A stretch of 64,000 nt of DNA. It comes from Sympetrum striolatum (taxonomy: Eukaryota > Arthropoda > Insecta > Odonata > Libellulidae). Positions 47,573-58,797 of the stretch are shown here, in pieces. Both the position numbers and the translations under genes were made by a program. How positions within the stretch are numbered: the first letter of the stretch is position 1; each line of letters opens with the position of its first letter. The DNA lies in the NCBI GenBank assembly GCA_947579665.1, contig CANPUZ010000059.1:496001-560000 (forward strand), written 5' to 3'. The notes beneath the pieces are model-generated. The model was not told the DNA's origin. It did not search any database and saw only the letters and a program-made list of their open reading frames with translations.

Positions 47573-48556
47573 TCAAGAGAGAGACTAAAATGTTATTTAA
47601 TGCATTTTTGGATGTTTTTAGTGGTTTTTTGTTGGTTTGATTTGTCATAATTCTCTTGGGTGTGTTTTGTTTCCATTTGTGTATTGAACATGGTATCATC
47701 ATTGCCATTTGGGATTTGTTTTTCATTTGCTAAGTTGTCTTTTATTATTTATAGGTAATATGTTCAAATGATACTTAATATGCTCTTAAGCACCCTCTTT
47801 GTAACTCCTTTGATTGTCCATTTTATTATTGACTATTTCACTGTCTTCTCAAGCAGATATACTTGAATAAAGAATGAAAGTATTGTATATTTTATAGTTT
47901 GGATTAATTTACACCCACATTCTTATAGTTACGCCAATTTTAGCCAAAGATTTTTGATCCTTCCTAAATATTTCCCGGATTTCCAGGAGGAAAACTGAAA
48001 ATACATAATTCTACAATTTATCCGTACTTTAATAATTACGTTAGCAATTTAAACTTCCAATTCGATGAAAGATTTCATGTCATGCTTGTAATAAGGATAG
48101 GATGGGAAAATCTAAGATTTACATTCTGGAAGGATTTAAAAGTTCATGCACTTTTTAGGTGTTTGATGAATCACTTGTTTTGAGAAACTGTAATAACTAG
48201 GAACTTCAATAATAACAATTTGGTAACTTGTTAATGCAAGCAATGACTACATAGAGGTATATTTTATCTAAAGTATTTACTGCTGGATTTCTTTCCATAC
48301 GTTAGCGATTTATAAAAATATTAATTTTCAGTTGTTGCTATAACAGTTTTAGTTATGCTATGCCTGCATAATGTTAAAATTAAAGCCTAATAATTGCTTT
48401 TCTTATGGACTTCACCATTATTTTTTTCTGCATTCATTGTACATACTGAAGATGGAAGATTTTTCTTCATGTTCTACGAAGCAGCCTGATTTCAATTAAT
48501 TCTTAATTTTCCAAGCTTTATCTGCTAATCTTCCTGTCACAACCATAAGGTTTTGA
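47573..48556. other. AT-rich non-coding DNA
   Basis: I see no gene and no repeat borders. Confidence 0.3.
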
Positions 48557-49655
48557 CCACAGAGGTAGCATTACTATTTCCCTCTAGCGACCAAAAGTGA
48601 AGCCAGAGGTAAAGGGGCAGATTGCGCATTAAGCCATGCTGGGTTACACTTTTCGTATCTCCCTATACCAAAACATTGATTTTTTTCGTGATTTTGCGGC
48701 TTTGATTCAGAGTTGTCAAGGTTTGATAGAGTAATTCGAACGTTTTGGAACACAAAATGTAGTTTGAGCAATGTGTAACACAAAACAATTCAGATATTTT
48801 TGCATTTTTAAAGGTTTTATAGGTAAATAACTGGGGGCTTGTTACTGCCTGCAGTATGGTCAATTGCTGAGCAACAGAATAGCTGCACCCACAAAATCTA
48901 CCAAAACTAGAATTTATGCATCTTCCTTAATTTTATTATTTCATTCATTATCTGAACTCAATGAAGCAGAACGAACGTCAGTATTAATCCACGGCATTTT
49001 AATGAACATTTCATTGTAAACTCCACTGCATCTTCAGGTCTTGCATGGTATAAAAGTTCTCGTATTTGTCATTTTAAAAACTTCTACTGCATTGACCCCC
49101 AATTATGAATTAGAACAAACATTTGCACAAGCGGAAAATCTCTAATTACCCTGGAAAGCTATTATGATGTATGATAGAGTAGCTTTATCTCATTGCAGTA
49201 AACATTTATTTAGGAATTTTTATACCATACTTGGTATTAATCAGTTAAAACTGAGACAGATTAATGCATTCGAATATACATAAAATTAACCTAAGAATAA
49301 TCAACGAGCTTTTCATACAGTTTGCGGGAGGATGGCTGATATTTTGTTCTCAGTATTGCTCTAGCAGATGCCACCGGCATCCAAGAAGTTTACATTGTAG
49401 GCATGTTTTATTTTCCATGATGAAAGGAATCAAGAAAACTTTGAAGGAAAATCAAACACGATATTTAAGTAAAAGGTTCATTTAAACTATCTGAGTCCAT
49501 GTCATAGGATAGACAAGCTCCCGAGTCCCTTATGAGAGGAAAATTGAACCCCAAATATACATGTAGTTAAAGGGGAGCCCGCAAAAAATTCTTACCAGTG
49601 CTCTGCAGGTTGCGTTTTTTTTTTCTTCACTTTTCTGACGTTAGACTCCTCCTGT
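48557..49655 (+). repeat. Duplicated segment, copy 2, THAP start destroyed
   Basis: This is a direct-orientation copy of 42578-43515, about 6 kb downstream. The ATG at 48855 gives MVNC and then TGA, so the THAP start is lost. About 180 bp at 48866-49060 have no counterpart in copy 1 and replace its CSAFGC segment. The two copies then realign and end in the same tail (TTAAAGGGGAGC... and a T-run). Divergence is obvious by eye, so the duplication is not recent. Confidence 0.7.
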
Positions 49656-50050
49656 GATTTTGACAGAAATTATAGATGGATTATTAATGGATATTCCAAT
49701 CCGATCTCAGATCAAGAATTTCTGTTACTTAATTTGTGGATTGATTTGGTTACACTATTTGTCTTCAATTCTCATCGGTTTATTTAATGATGATGATTGG
49801 TCCTGTTTAGAAGAAATGTTCCATTGAATTCGGAGAAATACTTATTAAAGCTAACACTTGTTACTTGATTACAATTAGACAATGTGGGAGGTCTCTTCTT
49901 CAGTTCACCAAGTATTCTGTATAAGAAAATAGACAAAAGTCTCGTCTAATTTACCCTCTTGGGGTACGTTTCCTTTCTATTGTTTCTAGAAAATGATGCT
50001 TAATGAAATGAGGGATTTTATGGCAATTAGATACAGCACACATTCTATTT
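49656..50050. other. AT-rich non-coding DNA
   Basis: Nothing is assignable. Confidence 0.3.
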
Positions 50051-50059
50051 CTCACATAT

Positions 50060-50430
50060 GTTTGGTCATTTCAATTTCCTAGCAAACATTTGGAAGGTAC
50101 TGGGAATTTAGGGAATTTTAAGTGATCTTTTATCTCAGCAGATGCGTTCCTACTGGATCTTAAAGCTCTTGGCAAGGTCAGATCAATTAAAGAAGTTTGC
50201 CAGGAATTCCAGCTGGAATGATGTATCCTATAAACTGTCCTAATGAATAAATAAAAAAGGATCGCCTGCACAAAGTACAGGCTTCTACAAAAAAGGAAAA
50301 AGTTTGGTAAATTCTCGTTCTTAAGTAGAGCCATATTGGACTGGAATGCGTTACGTGAAGAAATATTTTTTTGCCCTTCTCTGCTAATGAACAGAAGTTT
50401 AAGAAAATCATTAAAAGTTTGCTATTAAGA
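50060..50430 (+). mobile_element. CR1/jockey-like LINE, RT C-terminal scrap
   Basis: The plus strand at about 50296-50370 reads KKFGKFSFLSRAILDWNALR then EEIF, followed one frame away by a FKKIIKSL-like end. This is the FSFLxRAIxxWNxLPxxI...F..L signature of CR1/jockey RT C-termini. Sequence upstream to about 50060 is probably the same insertion, but the frames are broken. Confidence 0.6.
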
Positions 50431-51047
50431 TGTACATAGCTGAAAAAATTTCTACTCAGTTGTAAATGTTGCATTGTGGTTATGGTAGCATAATGTGGGG
50501 TGAACATTATTATTTTTCTAAAAGTAATTAAAGAACATAGTTTCAATAAGTATAGAGGATGATGCTAATTAAGATAATTATAGATAATTAGCAATTAATG
50601 TTGTACAAATTGGTAATTTAGCTCTGTAAAATGTATCTGAGCATTGACTAGTGTTATACTTTTTGCACGGTTTTGGGATTTTGTAACATTATCTCATTCA
50701 TTTTATTTGTGTGTGAATGTTCAGATATGTGTTCAGTTCATGATCATTTAATGCCACGGGTAATGTCGCCTGTTGTTTTTCCAATGTAATAAAACTGATA
50801 ATAATAATACCATTATTCTGGGTAAGATTCATCTACTTCATTCCATTGATTAAGCTTCAAAACGCCACTCATTGCATCCTTCTCACTTTTCATGGCCTAA
50901 TTGCAGGAATAAACCTCATAGAGTATGACAATATCCCTCCCATATATTACAATGTTTATTTTGGGAGCCACGGTAAAACTTAGCTGCATCCTACTATCAT
51001 TTTGATTCAAATACAGTCATTTTAAATTAATTTTTTATGGTGTACAT
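50431..51047. other. AT-rich non-coding DNA
   Basis: It may contain the 3' UTR of the LINE scrap. No other feature is seen. Confidence 0.3.
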
Positions 51048-51049
51048 TA

Positions 51050-51785
51050 GGGTGTCCCAAGATTTAAGGGATAATATTTTTTTGGAAAATTAATTATGCA
51101 TACCCTCTAATTTTTTTCTATTTGGCGATATAATGTTAACATATTACTTATGAAAATGTGTGCCCCCTGTATAATTTTAATGTGCAGGAATCAAATTTAT
51201 TTACTTAGTAATAATAGTAATATTTGTATACTGAACTAATTCAGCAGTAACAATTCAGTGTCAAAGTTTGCACAAATAAAATCCAGTTTTGAATTTTTGG
51301 CCAACTTTCTTAGATTCTAGCCCTCTGTACAAAGTTCTGTGCATTAGAATCAATACCAACTCAAATTAACGAATGCTTTGAAGGTAATAATATGATATTT
51401 AATTGCAAAACTATAAATAATCGGTAAAAGAATTGGAAGAGAATTGTGTAATGTGGATGCCTAACTCTGCTATTCAGTTGCTATTTTTTATGAATAAAAG
51501 CCCATTGAGTTAAACGGCCAGAAATTGTCCACTATTTTTAAGCAAAGAACGTGCCCTGAAATATTCGTGTGAATCGGTCTGTTAATTTCCTTCTAAACTG
51601 ATGTCCCTCTTTTCGGAACAAATTTTCATTTCTCGAATTTGTTTGGCATCAAGATGGCACAGGTTACCATTATCCAATCGCAATAATATTAATCAAGTAA
51701 GTTAAAAAGGCCAAATTGAAAAAATAGAGGGTATGCGAATTTAATGTTGCAAGAAAAGGTTTTCCCCTTATATCTTGGGACACCC
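51050..51785. mobile_element. mariner-like non-autonomous element with long TIRs
   Basis: The left end TAGGGTGTCCCAAGATTTAA (from TA at 51048) mirrors the right end, which read inward is TAGGGTGTCCCAAGATATAA (TA at 51786-51787). The ends are TA-flanked, as in Tc1/mariner elements. Similarity between the arms continues irregularly for about 100 bp (both contain GCATACCCTCTA then T-rich sequence and ATTTGGC). The interior has no transposase ORF. Confidence 0.75.
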
Positions 51786-52640
51786 TAATATACATATATA
51801 AGTAATTAATGTATTATTTTACATATAAATACATATAATAATACATTATTGAAGCATCTATATACATACATATATAAGATCTTCATTAACAAGGAATCCA
51901 TTCTGAAACTTTTTTTACATCCTCAAAGAAGAAATATGCAGCTTTTAATAATCACCCTATCGTTTCTAATTGTTTACTATACTTCGCAGATATTTGCATT
52001 AATATCTCTCTATTTTTTTACCATCTAACCATAATAATAAAGTTATTGGTCCAAGGACATTTGAAGCAAATATAGGAGAGGTCTTTGCAATTACCATATA
52101 TGCCACAGTATAAGTTGACCCCTAAAATTTTGAGGTTGGTTTCAGGTTTTACCCTCTGTTTGGCGTTTAAGTTGACCCAAAACATAAGGCAACATCACTT
52201 CCCCAGCTCTATTTTATGGAAAGGAAAACTACGCTTTACATAAGTATATGTTAGCTTAAGGAATATTTACCCCATCAGATTTAGACGCTAGAATTATTTC
52301 TTTAAGCTGCCATATCAACTTCTCTCCTCTGCTTAACTATTACACAAGTTTCTTTCGTTGGTATCACTCAGGCTACACAAATAAAAATTTGTTGCAATAC
52401 AGAAATACAAAGATATTAAATTTATTTATTATAGAAATGATTAGAATATAGCGAGGTAATATCAAATTACAACACTTATAAAACAACTTCCATTAACTCC
52501 TTACGCTAAGTTGAATCATAAGAATTATCAAAACAAACCATGATGTGCTTATTGATCTTCATTTGTAATTAGCAAACATCAAATTATATATTAAATTTTG
52601 TGTGGCTCTTTTTTTGTCGTTGAATATCGTATTTGAGTCG
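51786..52640. other. AT-rich non-coding DNA
   Basis: AT microsatellite-like words occur next to the mariner-like element (51790-51890). No gene is seen. Confidence 0.35.
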
Positions 52641-54085
52641 AATACCCTCTACCACACACCCTACCGTCCCACAATTAACCACACCCTAACAAATCCCTCC
52701 CTCTACGGTACCGCCCCCTAACCCACCCTCTCCCGTCACATCAACTCCCGTCCCACCCTCTCCCGTCCCTCCCCTGCCGAACCCGCTACCACCCAGCCCC
52801 CTACCCCACCCTCTCCCGTATCACCCCCTACCCCACCCTCTCCCGTACCACCCCCTACCCCACCCTCTCCCGTCCCTCCCTTTCCCGTCCCGCCCCCTAC
52901 CCCACCCTCTCCCGTCCAACCCTTTCCCGTCCCACCCTCTCCCGTCCTGCCCCCTACCCGACCCACTACCGCCCTGCCCCGTAACCCACCCTCTCCCATC
53001 CCTCCCTTTCCCGTCCCGCCCCCTACCCCACCCTCTGCCGTCCCACCCTATCCCGTCCCACCCTCTCCCGTCGCGCCCCCTACCCCACCCACTACCGCCC
53101 TGCCCCGTAACCCACCCTCTCCCATCCCTCCCTTTCCCGTCACGCCCCCTAACCCACCCTCTGCCGTCCCACCCTATCCCGTCCCACCCTCTCCCGTCGC
53201 GCCCCCTACCCCACCCACTACCGCCCTGCCCCGTAACCCACCCTCTCCCGTCCAACCCTTTCCCGTCCCACCCTCTCCCATCCTGCCCCCTACCCGACCC
53301 ACTACCGCCCTGCCCCGTAACCCACCCTCTCCCATCCCTCCCTTTCCCGTCCCGCCCCCTACCCCACCCACTGCCGTCCCACCCTATCCCGTCCCACCCT
53401 CTCCCGTCGCGCCCCCTACCCCACCCACTACCTCCCTGCCCCGTAACCCACCCTCTCCCGTCCCTCCCTTTCCCGTCCCACCCCCTACCCCACCCTCTCC
53501 CGTCCAACCCTTTCCCGTCCCACCCTCTCCCGTCCTGACCCTACCCGACCCACTACCGCCCTGCCCCGTAACCCACCCTCTCCCATCCCTCCCTTTCCCG
53601 TCCCGCCCCCTACCCCACCCTCTGCCGTCCCACCCTATCCCGTCCCACCCTCTCCCGTCGCGCCCCCTACCCCACCCACTACCGCCCTGCCCCGTAACCC
53701 ACCCTCTCCCGTCCCTCCCTTTCCCGTCCCACCCCCTACCCCACCCTCTCCCGTCCAACCCTTTCCCGTCCCACCCTCTCCCGTCCTGCCCCCTACCCGA
53801 CCCACTACCGCCCTGCCCCGTAACCCACCCTCTCCCATCCCTCCCTTTTCCGTCCCGCCCCCTACCCCACCCTCTGCCGTCCCACCCTTTCCCTTCCCAC
53901 CATCTCCCGTCCCGCCCCCTACCCCACCCACTACCGCCCAGCCCCCTTACCCACCCTCTCCCGTCCCTCCCTTTCCCGTCCCACCGCCTACCCCTCCCTC
54001 ACCCGTCCTACCCTCTTTCATCCCACCCACTACCGCCCAGCCCCCTAACCGACCCTCTTCCGTCCCACCCTCTCCCTTCAATACC
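52641..54085. repeat. C-rich satellite, 126/84-bp higher-order periods
   Basis: About 1.4 kb consists almost only of C, T and A on the plus strand in variants of CCCACCCTCTCCCGTCC. The marker ACTACCGCC (one ACTACCTCC) starts at 52965, 53091, 53217, 53301, 53427, 53552, 53678, 53804 and 53930. Spacings are 126, 126, 84, 126, 125, 126, 126 and 126 bp, so the array is built on a 42-bp step. The minus strand is correspondingly rich in GGG runs and could form G-quadruplexes. The long glycine-rich minus-strand open frames follow from periods divisible by three and are not called as genes. Confidence 0.9.
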
Positions 54086-54199
54086 TACGCTGTTGCCCAC
54101 CGAAATCATACCATATGATCTACCCTATACATATCCTTCCTCTATTACGCCCAACACCTACTCAATTCCGCACCTCTCCCAATCATCGCTTCCTCCTCT

Positions 54200-54765
54200 T
54201 TTTTCCCATAACCATCTCCTTCCTTTACTCTTTATTTATAATTAGACAATAGGAAAAGTACGGGAAAAATTCAATGAAAAGTTACAGAATATATAAATTA
54301 TACATAGCCCCACCTTACACATCATAGTAAACTTATACATTCTGCAATAGTTCGTTTGGCTGAGGGCGCAAAATATATCCATATTATGTTCTTTTCATGC
54401 TATGGTACACTATACTAGTTCCGGCCTTACAAATATTTATACTATACATGATAGAAATTATATTAAATCAATCACTTCCTTCTCTTCCTCTCCCATAACC
54501 AATTCCAAATACCTTCAGTCTATCTTCATAATTAGACATAAGGAAAAAATACGGGTAATACAGGGTAGAGAATACGGGTACAGAATATATAAATTAGTTA
54601 TAGCCCTGCCTTACATATCATAGCAAATCTATCAATTCTGCTATAGTTATTTTGGCTTAGGGCACAGAGATATTTTAAATCCATATTATATACATTTCAA
54701 GTCATGGTCCGCTATACATGTTCCGGCCTTACAAATTTTTATACTATACATCATTTAAATATATT
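54200..54765. repeat. Tandem duplication of ~283 bp beside the satellite
   Basis: Two adjacent diverged copies (about 54203-54480 and 54486-54765) share CCCATAACCA, CATAATTAGACA-type, ACAGAATATATAAATTA, ATAGCCC, and GTTCCGGCCTTACAAAT in the same order. The unit is AT-rich and unrelated to the C-rich satellite. No coding potential is seen. Confidence 0.7.
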
Positions 54766-55620
54766 TTGGCTCGGAAGAAAGAGAATAAATTTCAATTCTA
54801 ATTCATCTTCCGGGGTAGGGTGATGCTTTAGGGGTTCGCCCTTGGGTTCTACACCCGCTTCGCAACCAGGGTCGTTGTCTGATAGTTCAGTACCATGGTG
54901 ATGTTCTCAATGTAAGTCCTGAATCATTCTACTTTGGAGCACCCGGATTTTTCGGGTGGGATTGTGGAGCTGCTAGAGTTGGAGGCCTCTTAAGACCGTG
55001 TCGCTGATGCGGAATGCAAGGACCTCAGCTCCCTTCCGCACCCGGAGGCACTTTGCAACCTCTTCCCTCATCTTTCGATTGGCCGTCAGAGGCGTTCTGC
55101 TGGTTAAATATCGAATTTTATGAGAAAAAGGATTGTACGGAGTCTGTATAATTTGATTTGAATAGATTATAAGCCAACCATTTTTCTTAATGCAACAGTC
55201 ATCTAAACATTGTGGTAAAGACCAATTCAAATCGGCATTTACATAGAAATTCCATATTCCTATAATAGGGAAATATATAAAGCAAATCTAAATATAATAT
55301 TATTATATAATGCAATAATTTAAATAGTGAACGGGCTTAGAAGGAATATATGAATGTGATTATGAAATTTGAAAATTTGGCATAATGCTAAGAAGGAAAT
55401 TAGTTATTTTAATAATATCAGACATCTAAAAACAGCCATGTGTCTTCCTTGTTTGGAATTTTAGAAGCAAAAGCTATAAATTATAATTACTTTAATAAGC
55501 AAAAACTATGTATTAAAATTATGAAATCTTAGTCAGAGATGTCTTCCTTAATTTGAAATATAATAATTTTTAATGCTTCGAAATACCATAACATGATGAA
55601 ATAGAAATAAAAATTAATCT
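54766..55620. other. Unassigned; GC-richer relic at 54.8-55.1 kb
   Basis: 54800-55100 is GC-richer than its flanks. On the minus strand it reads MREEVAKCLRVRKGAEVLAF then RISDTVLRGLQL (55069-54973), continuing partly open to about 54810. It has the look of an old coding or transposon relic, but I do not recognise it. The rest is AT-rich. Confidence 0.3.
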
Positions 55621-55659
55621 GGAAAATATGAAAGTAAAGTCTGTTTACTTAACTTGGAG

Positions 55660-57567
55660 ATCCAGCCACCGTTGTCCCCAGAGCCTCTTCCGTTGACGGT
55701 GGTCACTCGCCTCTGTGAAGCCATACGGTAAAGCCTTATCGAAATTTGAGCAAGCTCACTTTTTAAAACTGGAAGGAATAGAAACACCAAGGTAAATACT
55801 CATATATTTGTGAATGTCGTAATATCAGGAAGAGAATAACTTAAAAATAAAATTCCCGGTGACAAGAAATATAACGCATCTATGAAGTTATTTAACGGTG
55901 ATCCACGTCGGTGTAAAAACACCGTACTCATCAACACTTCAAACAGTAAATAAGAGTAGAAAAGTTGCAATAGAGGGTACTAAGAATAGAAATAAGGATG
56001 GTTCAGACATATGAGGAAAATGAACTTACTGCAGATCGTCTGGTGACGAGAATACGATACTACGCAACGATGGCAGTTTAAACATCCGCATTGGGATTTA
56101 GGCAGTGGGCAGAGTGGGCCGTGCCCATAGACCTCCACTAAGGTGACAATATGTAAAAAAAAATTGTAAAAAAAGGGAAACCCGACAGCACCCCGTTGAG
56201 TCGCGGAGAAAGAGGGAAATTTCTCAACAAGTCAAGACAGATTGGGGGGGTTTAAAATATGAATTTCGCCAGATCGTCCAAAAAAGGACTCCTCCCGTTG
56301 GATTGCCCATAGGCCTCATACACCCGGCACTGAACATCCCAATAATTTATAGGAAATAGTATTAGAAATACGAAAAGAAAAAGGTTCAACTTTACTTGCA
56401 TAGATCTTAGGAGACCAAACTGTATTACTGGTGACATTTAGCTACATATTTCAATTAATTTGGATCGAGTTTTTTCAAAATAGCTACCCCCAGATATTCC
56501 TCATAATTTTCCCAATAAAATTGACAAGATGGCTGGTGGAACTTGAACCTCCAGCTCTCAGATTAAACGGGTGCTAAGAGATGCAGTTCGAGGTGCCTTA
56601 ATCCGTTGGCCCCTTGACTAGGGCTGACATGAATTGGGCATTATTCCCTCTGCACCTACGAAGCAGGTGTTTAATACATATATATGCACTTTTACTAAAC
56701 CACTACTAACAAACACTGCATCCACTAAATATAAATTCAAATAGGCAGCGATTGATTACTACTAATTGTTCTGAGGAATTTAGAAAAGATTGAATAGAAG
56801 TTAACTCCCGTTTATCGGAAATTCACTTTATCCGAAAAAACTCTTCCGAATGCATTCACCCACCGAATACCATCGCAAACCATTACTTATATTCTCGTGA
56901 CACCTCTTTAAAAATTCTGTTTTTTCCCGCTGACTAATAAGGCGGATTTTTTCTCTTAGAATTAAAAATAAATGAGCTTTCTTATTTAGCATTTAAAAAT
57001 TTGACTTTTCTTTCATACTTTGACGCCTTTTTAGCACGTCAACACAAATTTTTCAGTCCAAAAGATGCAGACTTATTCACATCCATGTCAATAGCATTCT
57101 ACGTACACTCCTGGCCAAAATTAACGCAGCACCTCCCTAGCGATCCTTACGGCCGGTGCTGCGTTAATTTTGGCCAGGACTGTACGTAAGTTTTACGATC
57201 ATATTGATGCAATTCCTGGTGCTTCACGCGGGACTTCGGTTTATCCGAAATTTTCGTTATCCGAACCGGCCGCCGTCCATTTCGGAGAAACGGGAGTTTA
57301 CTGTACTACTATTCAATGCATCGTTAATTACTTATTCTAAAGGAAAACTTAAGAACAGATTAAAATAACTGATTCCAGGATTCCTGATCCACAAGTAGTT
57401 GTCACCACGAATCCTAAGCTCTAAATAACTACTTGAGTTTGTCAGTTTGCCTCGCTGTCAATAGTGAAATAATGGTATTTGAAATTTAAGTCGCAAGATA
57501 AATAGGAAGTTTAACTTGATTACTCACTAATAAAGTCACAGTCAGGAGTGTTCGATGCCGCATTCAC
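55660..57567 (-). CDS. Tentative gene for a small secreted Cys-rich peptide
   Basis: Read on the minus strand. 57567-57528 is a 40-nt exon-like block (TTCTACAG|...|GTGAGTAA). 56401-56252 is an open frame of 49 codons starting MQVKLNLFLFVFLILFPINY, a convincing signal peptide, then WDVQCRVYEAYGQSNG and ending in TAA. 56137-56030 (CACCTTAG|...|GTAAGTTC) is open and reads EVYGHGPLCPLPKSQCGCLN then CHRCVVSYSRHQTIC, with six cysteines after the first. 55750-55650 could be the last exon (CSFTVWLHRGE, then stop). The phase between the signal exon and the Cys-rich exon does not fit with any good donor, so these may be separate or spurious. A pogo-like MITE and a tRNA-like sequence lie in the intron. 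I do not recognise the peptide. Confidence 0.25.
56531..56614 (-). mobile_element. tRNA-like sequence, type-II (Leu/Ser-like) or SINE head
   Basis: The minus strand reads GGCCAACGGATTAAGGC (D-arm/A-box, very like Leu and Ser tRNAs), a long middle, then TGGAGGTTCAAGTTCCA, a perfect 4-bp T-stem with the B box GGTTCAAGTTCC. The distance between the boxes allows a long variable arm as in class II tRNAs. The acceptor ends pair poorly (GTCAAGG with TCTTGTC) and no clean anticodon arm is seen. It is a tRNA pseudogene or SINE head, not a confident tRNA gene. Confidence 0.5.
56807..57303. mobile_element. pogo-like MITE, ~497 bp, TA-flanked
   Basis: The left end, after TA at 56805-56806, reads GAAGTTAACTCCCGTTTATC. 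The right end read inward before TA at 57304-57305 is CAGTAAACTCCCGTTTCTCC. Internal TTATCCGAA words repeat on both sides (TTTATCCGAAAAA, TTTATCCGAAATTTTCG, TTATCCGAACC). These TIRs and the TA target are typical of the pogo/Tigger branch of Tc1/mariner. There is no transposase inside, and the element is interrupted by a 77-bp fold-back insert. Confidence 0.75.
57106..57182. mobile_element. 77-bp Tc1/mariner-type micro-MITE nested in the pogo-like MITE
   Basis: It is TA-flanked (57104-57105, 57183-57184). The left arm CTGGCCAAAATTAACGCAGC and the right arm GTGCTGCGTTAATTTTGGCC form a near-perfect ~27-bp inverted repeat with only ~23 bases between. The ends CACTCCTGG and, read inward, CAGTCCTGG have the CAGTCC form of Tc1-like termini. 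Confidence 0.85.
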
Positions 57568-58797
57568 CTGTAGAAAAAATAATACAAGAATTAAAATCAG
57601 GTATTCTTTAAAGGTGTAACTTATAGTCTCACTTTTCAACATAATTGGCTAAAATTTTACGTTTTTTTTATCAAAATGAACTGCATCTCCTTTTAATATT
57701 TTCGAATTACATATCTGCAAATATAAACTTCCCTTAAATCGTTCAGAGAAATGTAAGAAACGTTCAACTATTTCTTTTTAATTTTGGTTATCTGAATAAT
57801 ACTAGTGCTTTTACTCAATAGTCCAATATTTCGTGAGAAGTAGAGAATAAAAACAAAACAAATTAAAGTTTTATTACGTAATAGAATTTCATTTACTTGT
57901 CTGGTGTTAAAGTGGTAATAACTCCATAAACTAGGTATCAAACAAAGACCATCATCTGAATATTGTCTAAATAGAATTTACTTTTAAAGCAGTATTTAAT
58001 AAACCCTCAGAAAAACCGGCAAAGTTAATTTTTTATAGAAGGGTTTATAATGTTTTTGATTGGTAAAATATGGACCATATAGCTTACTGATTAGGAACTT
58101 TGTAAAAGAGAGTGGGATTCCAAGGAAAGAATTTAGATCAGAGATTTCGTAACTTGTCATTCTTATATATCACCACACTCTAAGTCATATATACCGAAAG
58201 AAAGTTCACAGGGTATATATATATAAGTTTACATTTACTCCACAGGAAACGAATTTAGTAACTTCACGTATTCTGAAATGCTGTTGGAAAATGTAGAATT
58301 GATTGTAGTACTCTTTGAAATGCTTCCAGTAAACAAAAAGACTTGCCGAGGTATTTTTAATAACACCAATCTAGGATTCGAGTGGGCACTTTTTTAGATT
58401 CATCGATGAATCCATCAAACCGTTCATTCTATTCATCAATGGATTTACGATGCTTTCCACCGATGTCCACCGCTTCCATTGAGATTAACTCCTGGTGAAG
58501 AGCCGATGGTTCTGATGACAGTAGCGTTCAAATTCAATATGTTAATAACCCAATAAAAAAGCAAGTAAATGCCATTTTACAAATATAACGAATTTATAAT
58601 GCAACCAACGATGCGATGAATTACGTTTCAACAGAGTTTACCCTTACCTTTACCCTCAAAATGTTGTGGTTAACATTTGCAAGTGATAGAATGCGTAAGA
58701 ATGTCATTGGAAGGTATTCCAGCGATAGAATTCCTAAATCTCTGGTTTATTTAGGATTAATTTGCCTTTAATGAACACAGTAAACCTATGAAATGGC
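57568..58797. other. AT-rich non-coding DNA
   Basis: I see no gene, exon series or repeat borders. A small AT run (ATATATATATAA) lies at 58216-58227. Confidence 0.3.

Noticed and set aside
52736..53931. Long glycine/arginine-rich minus-strand open frames
   Set aside because: They exist in more than one frame and are explained by a satellite with periods divisible by three and almost no A/T-rich stop words. There are no splice or start signals.
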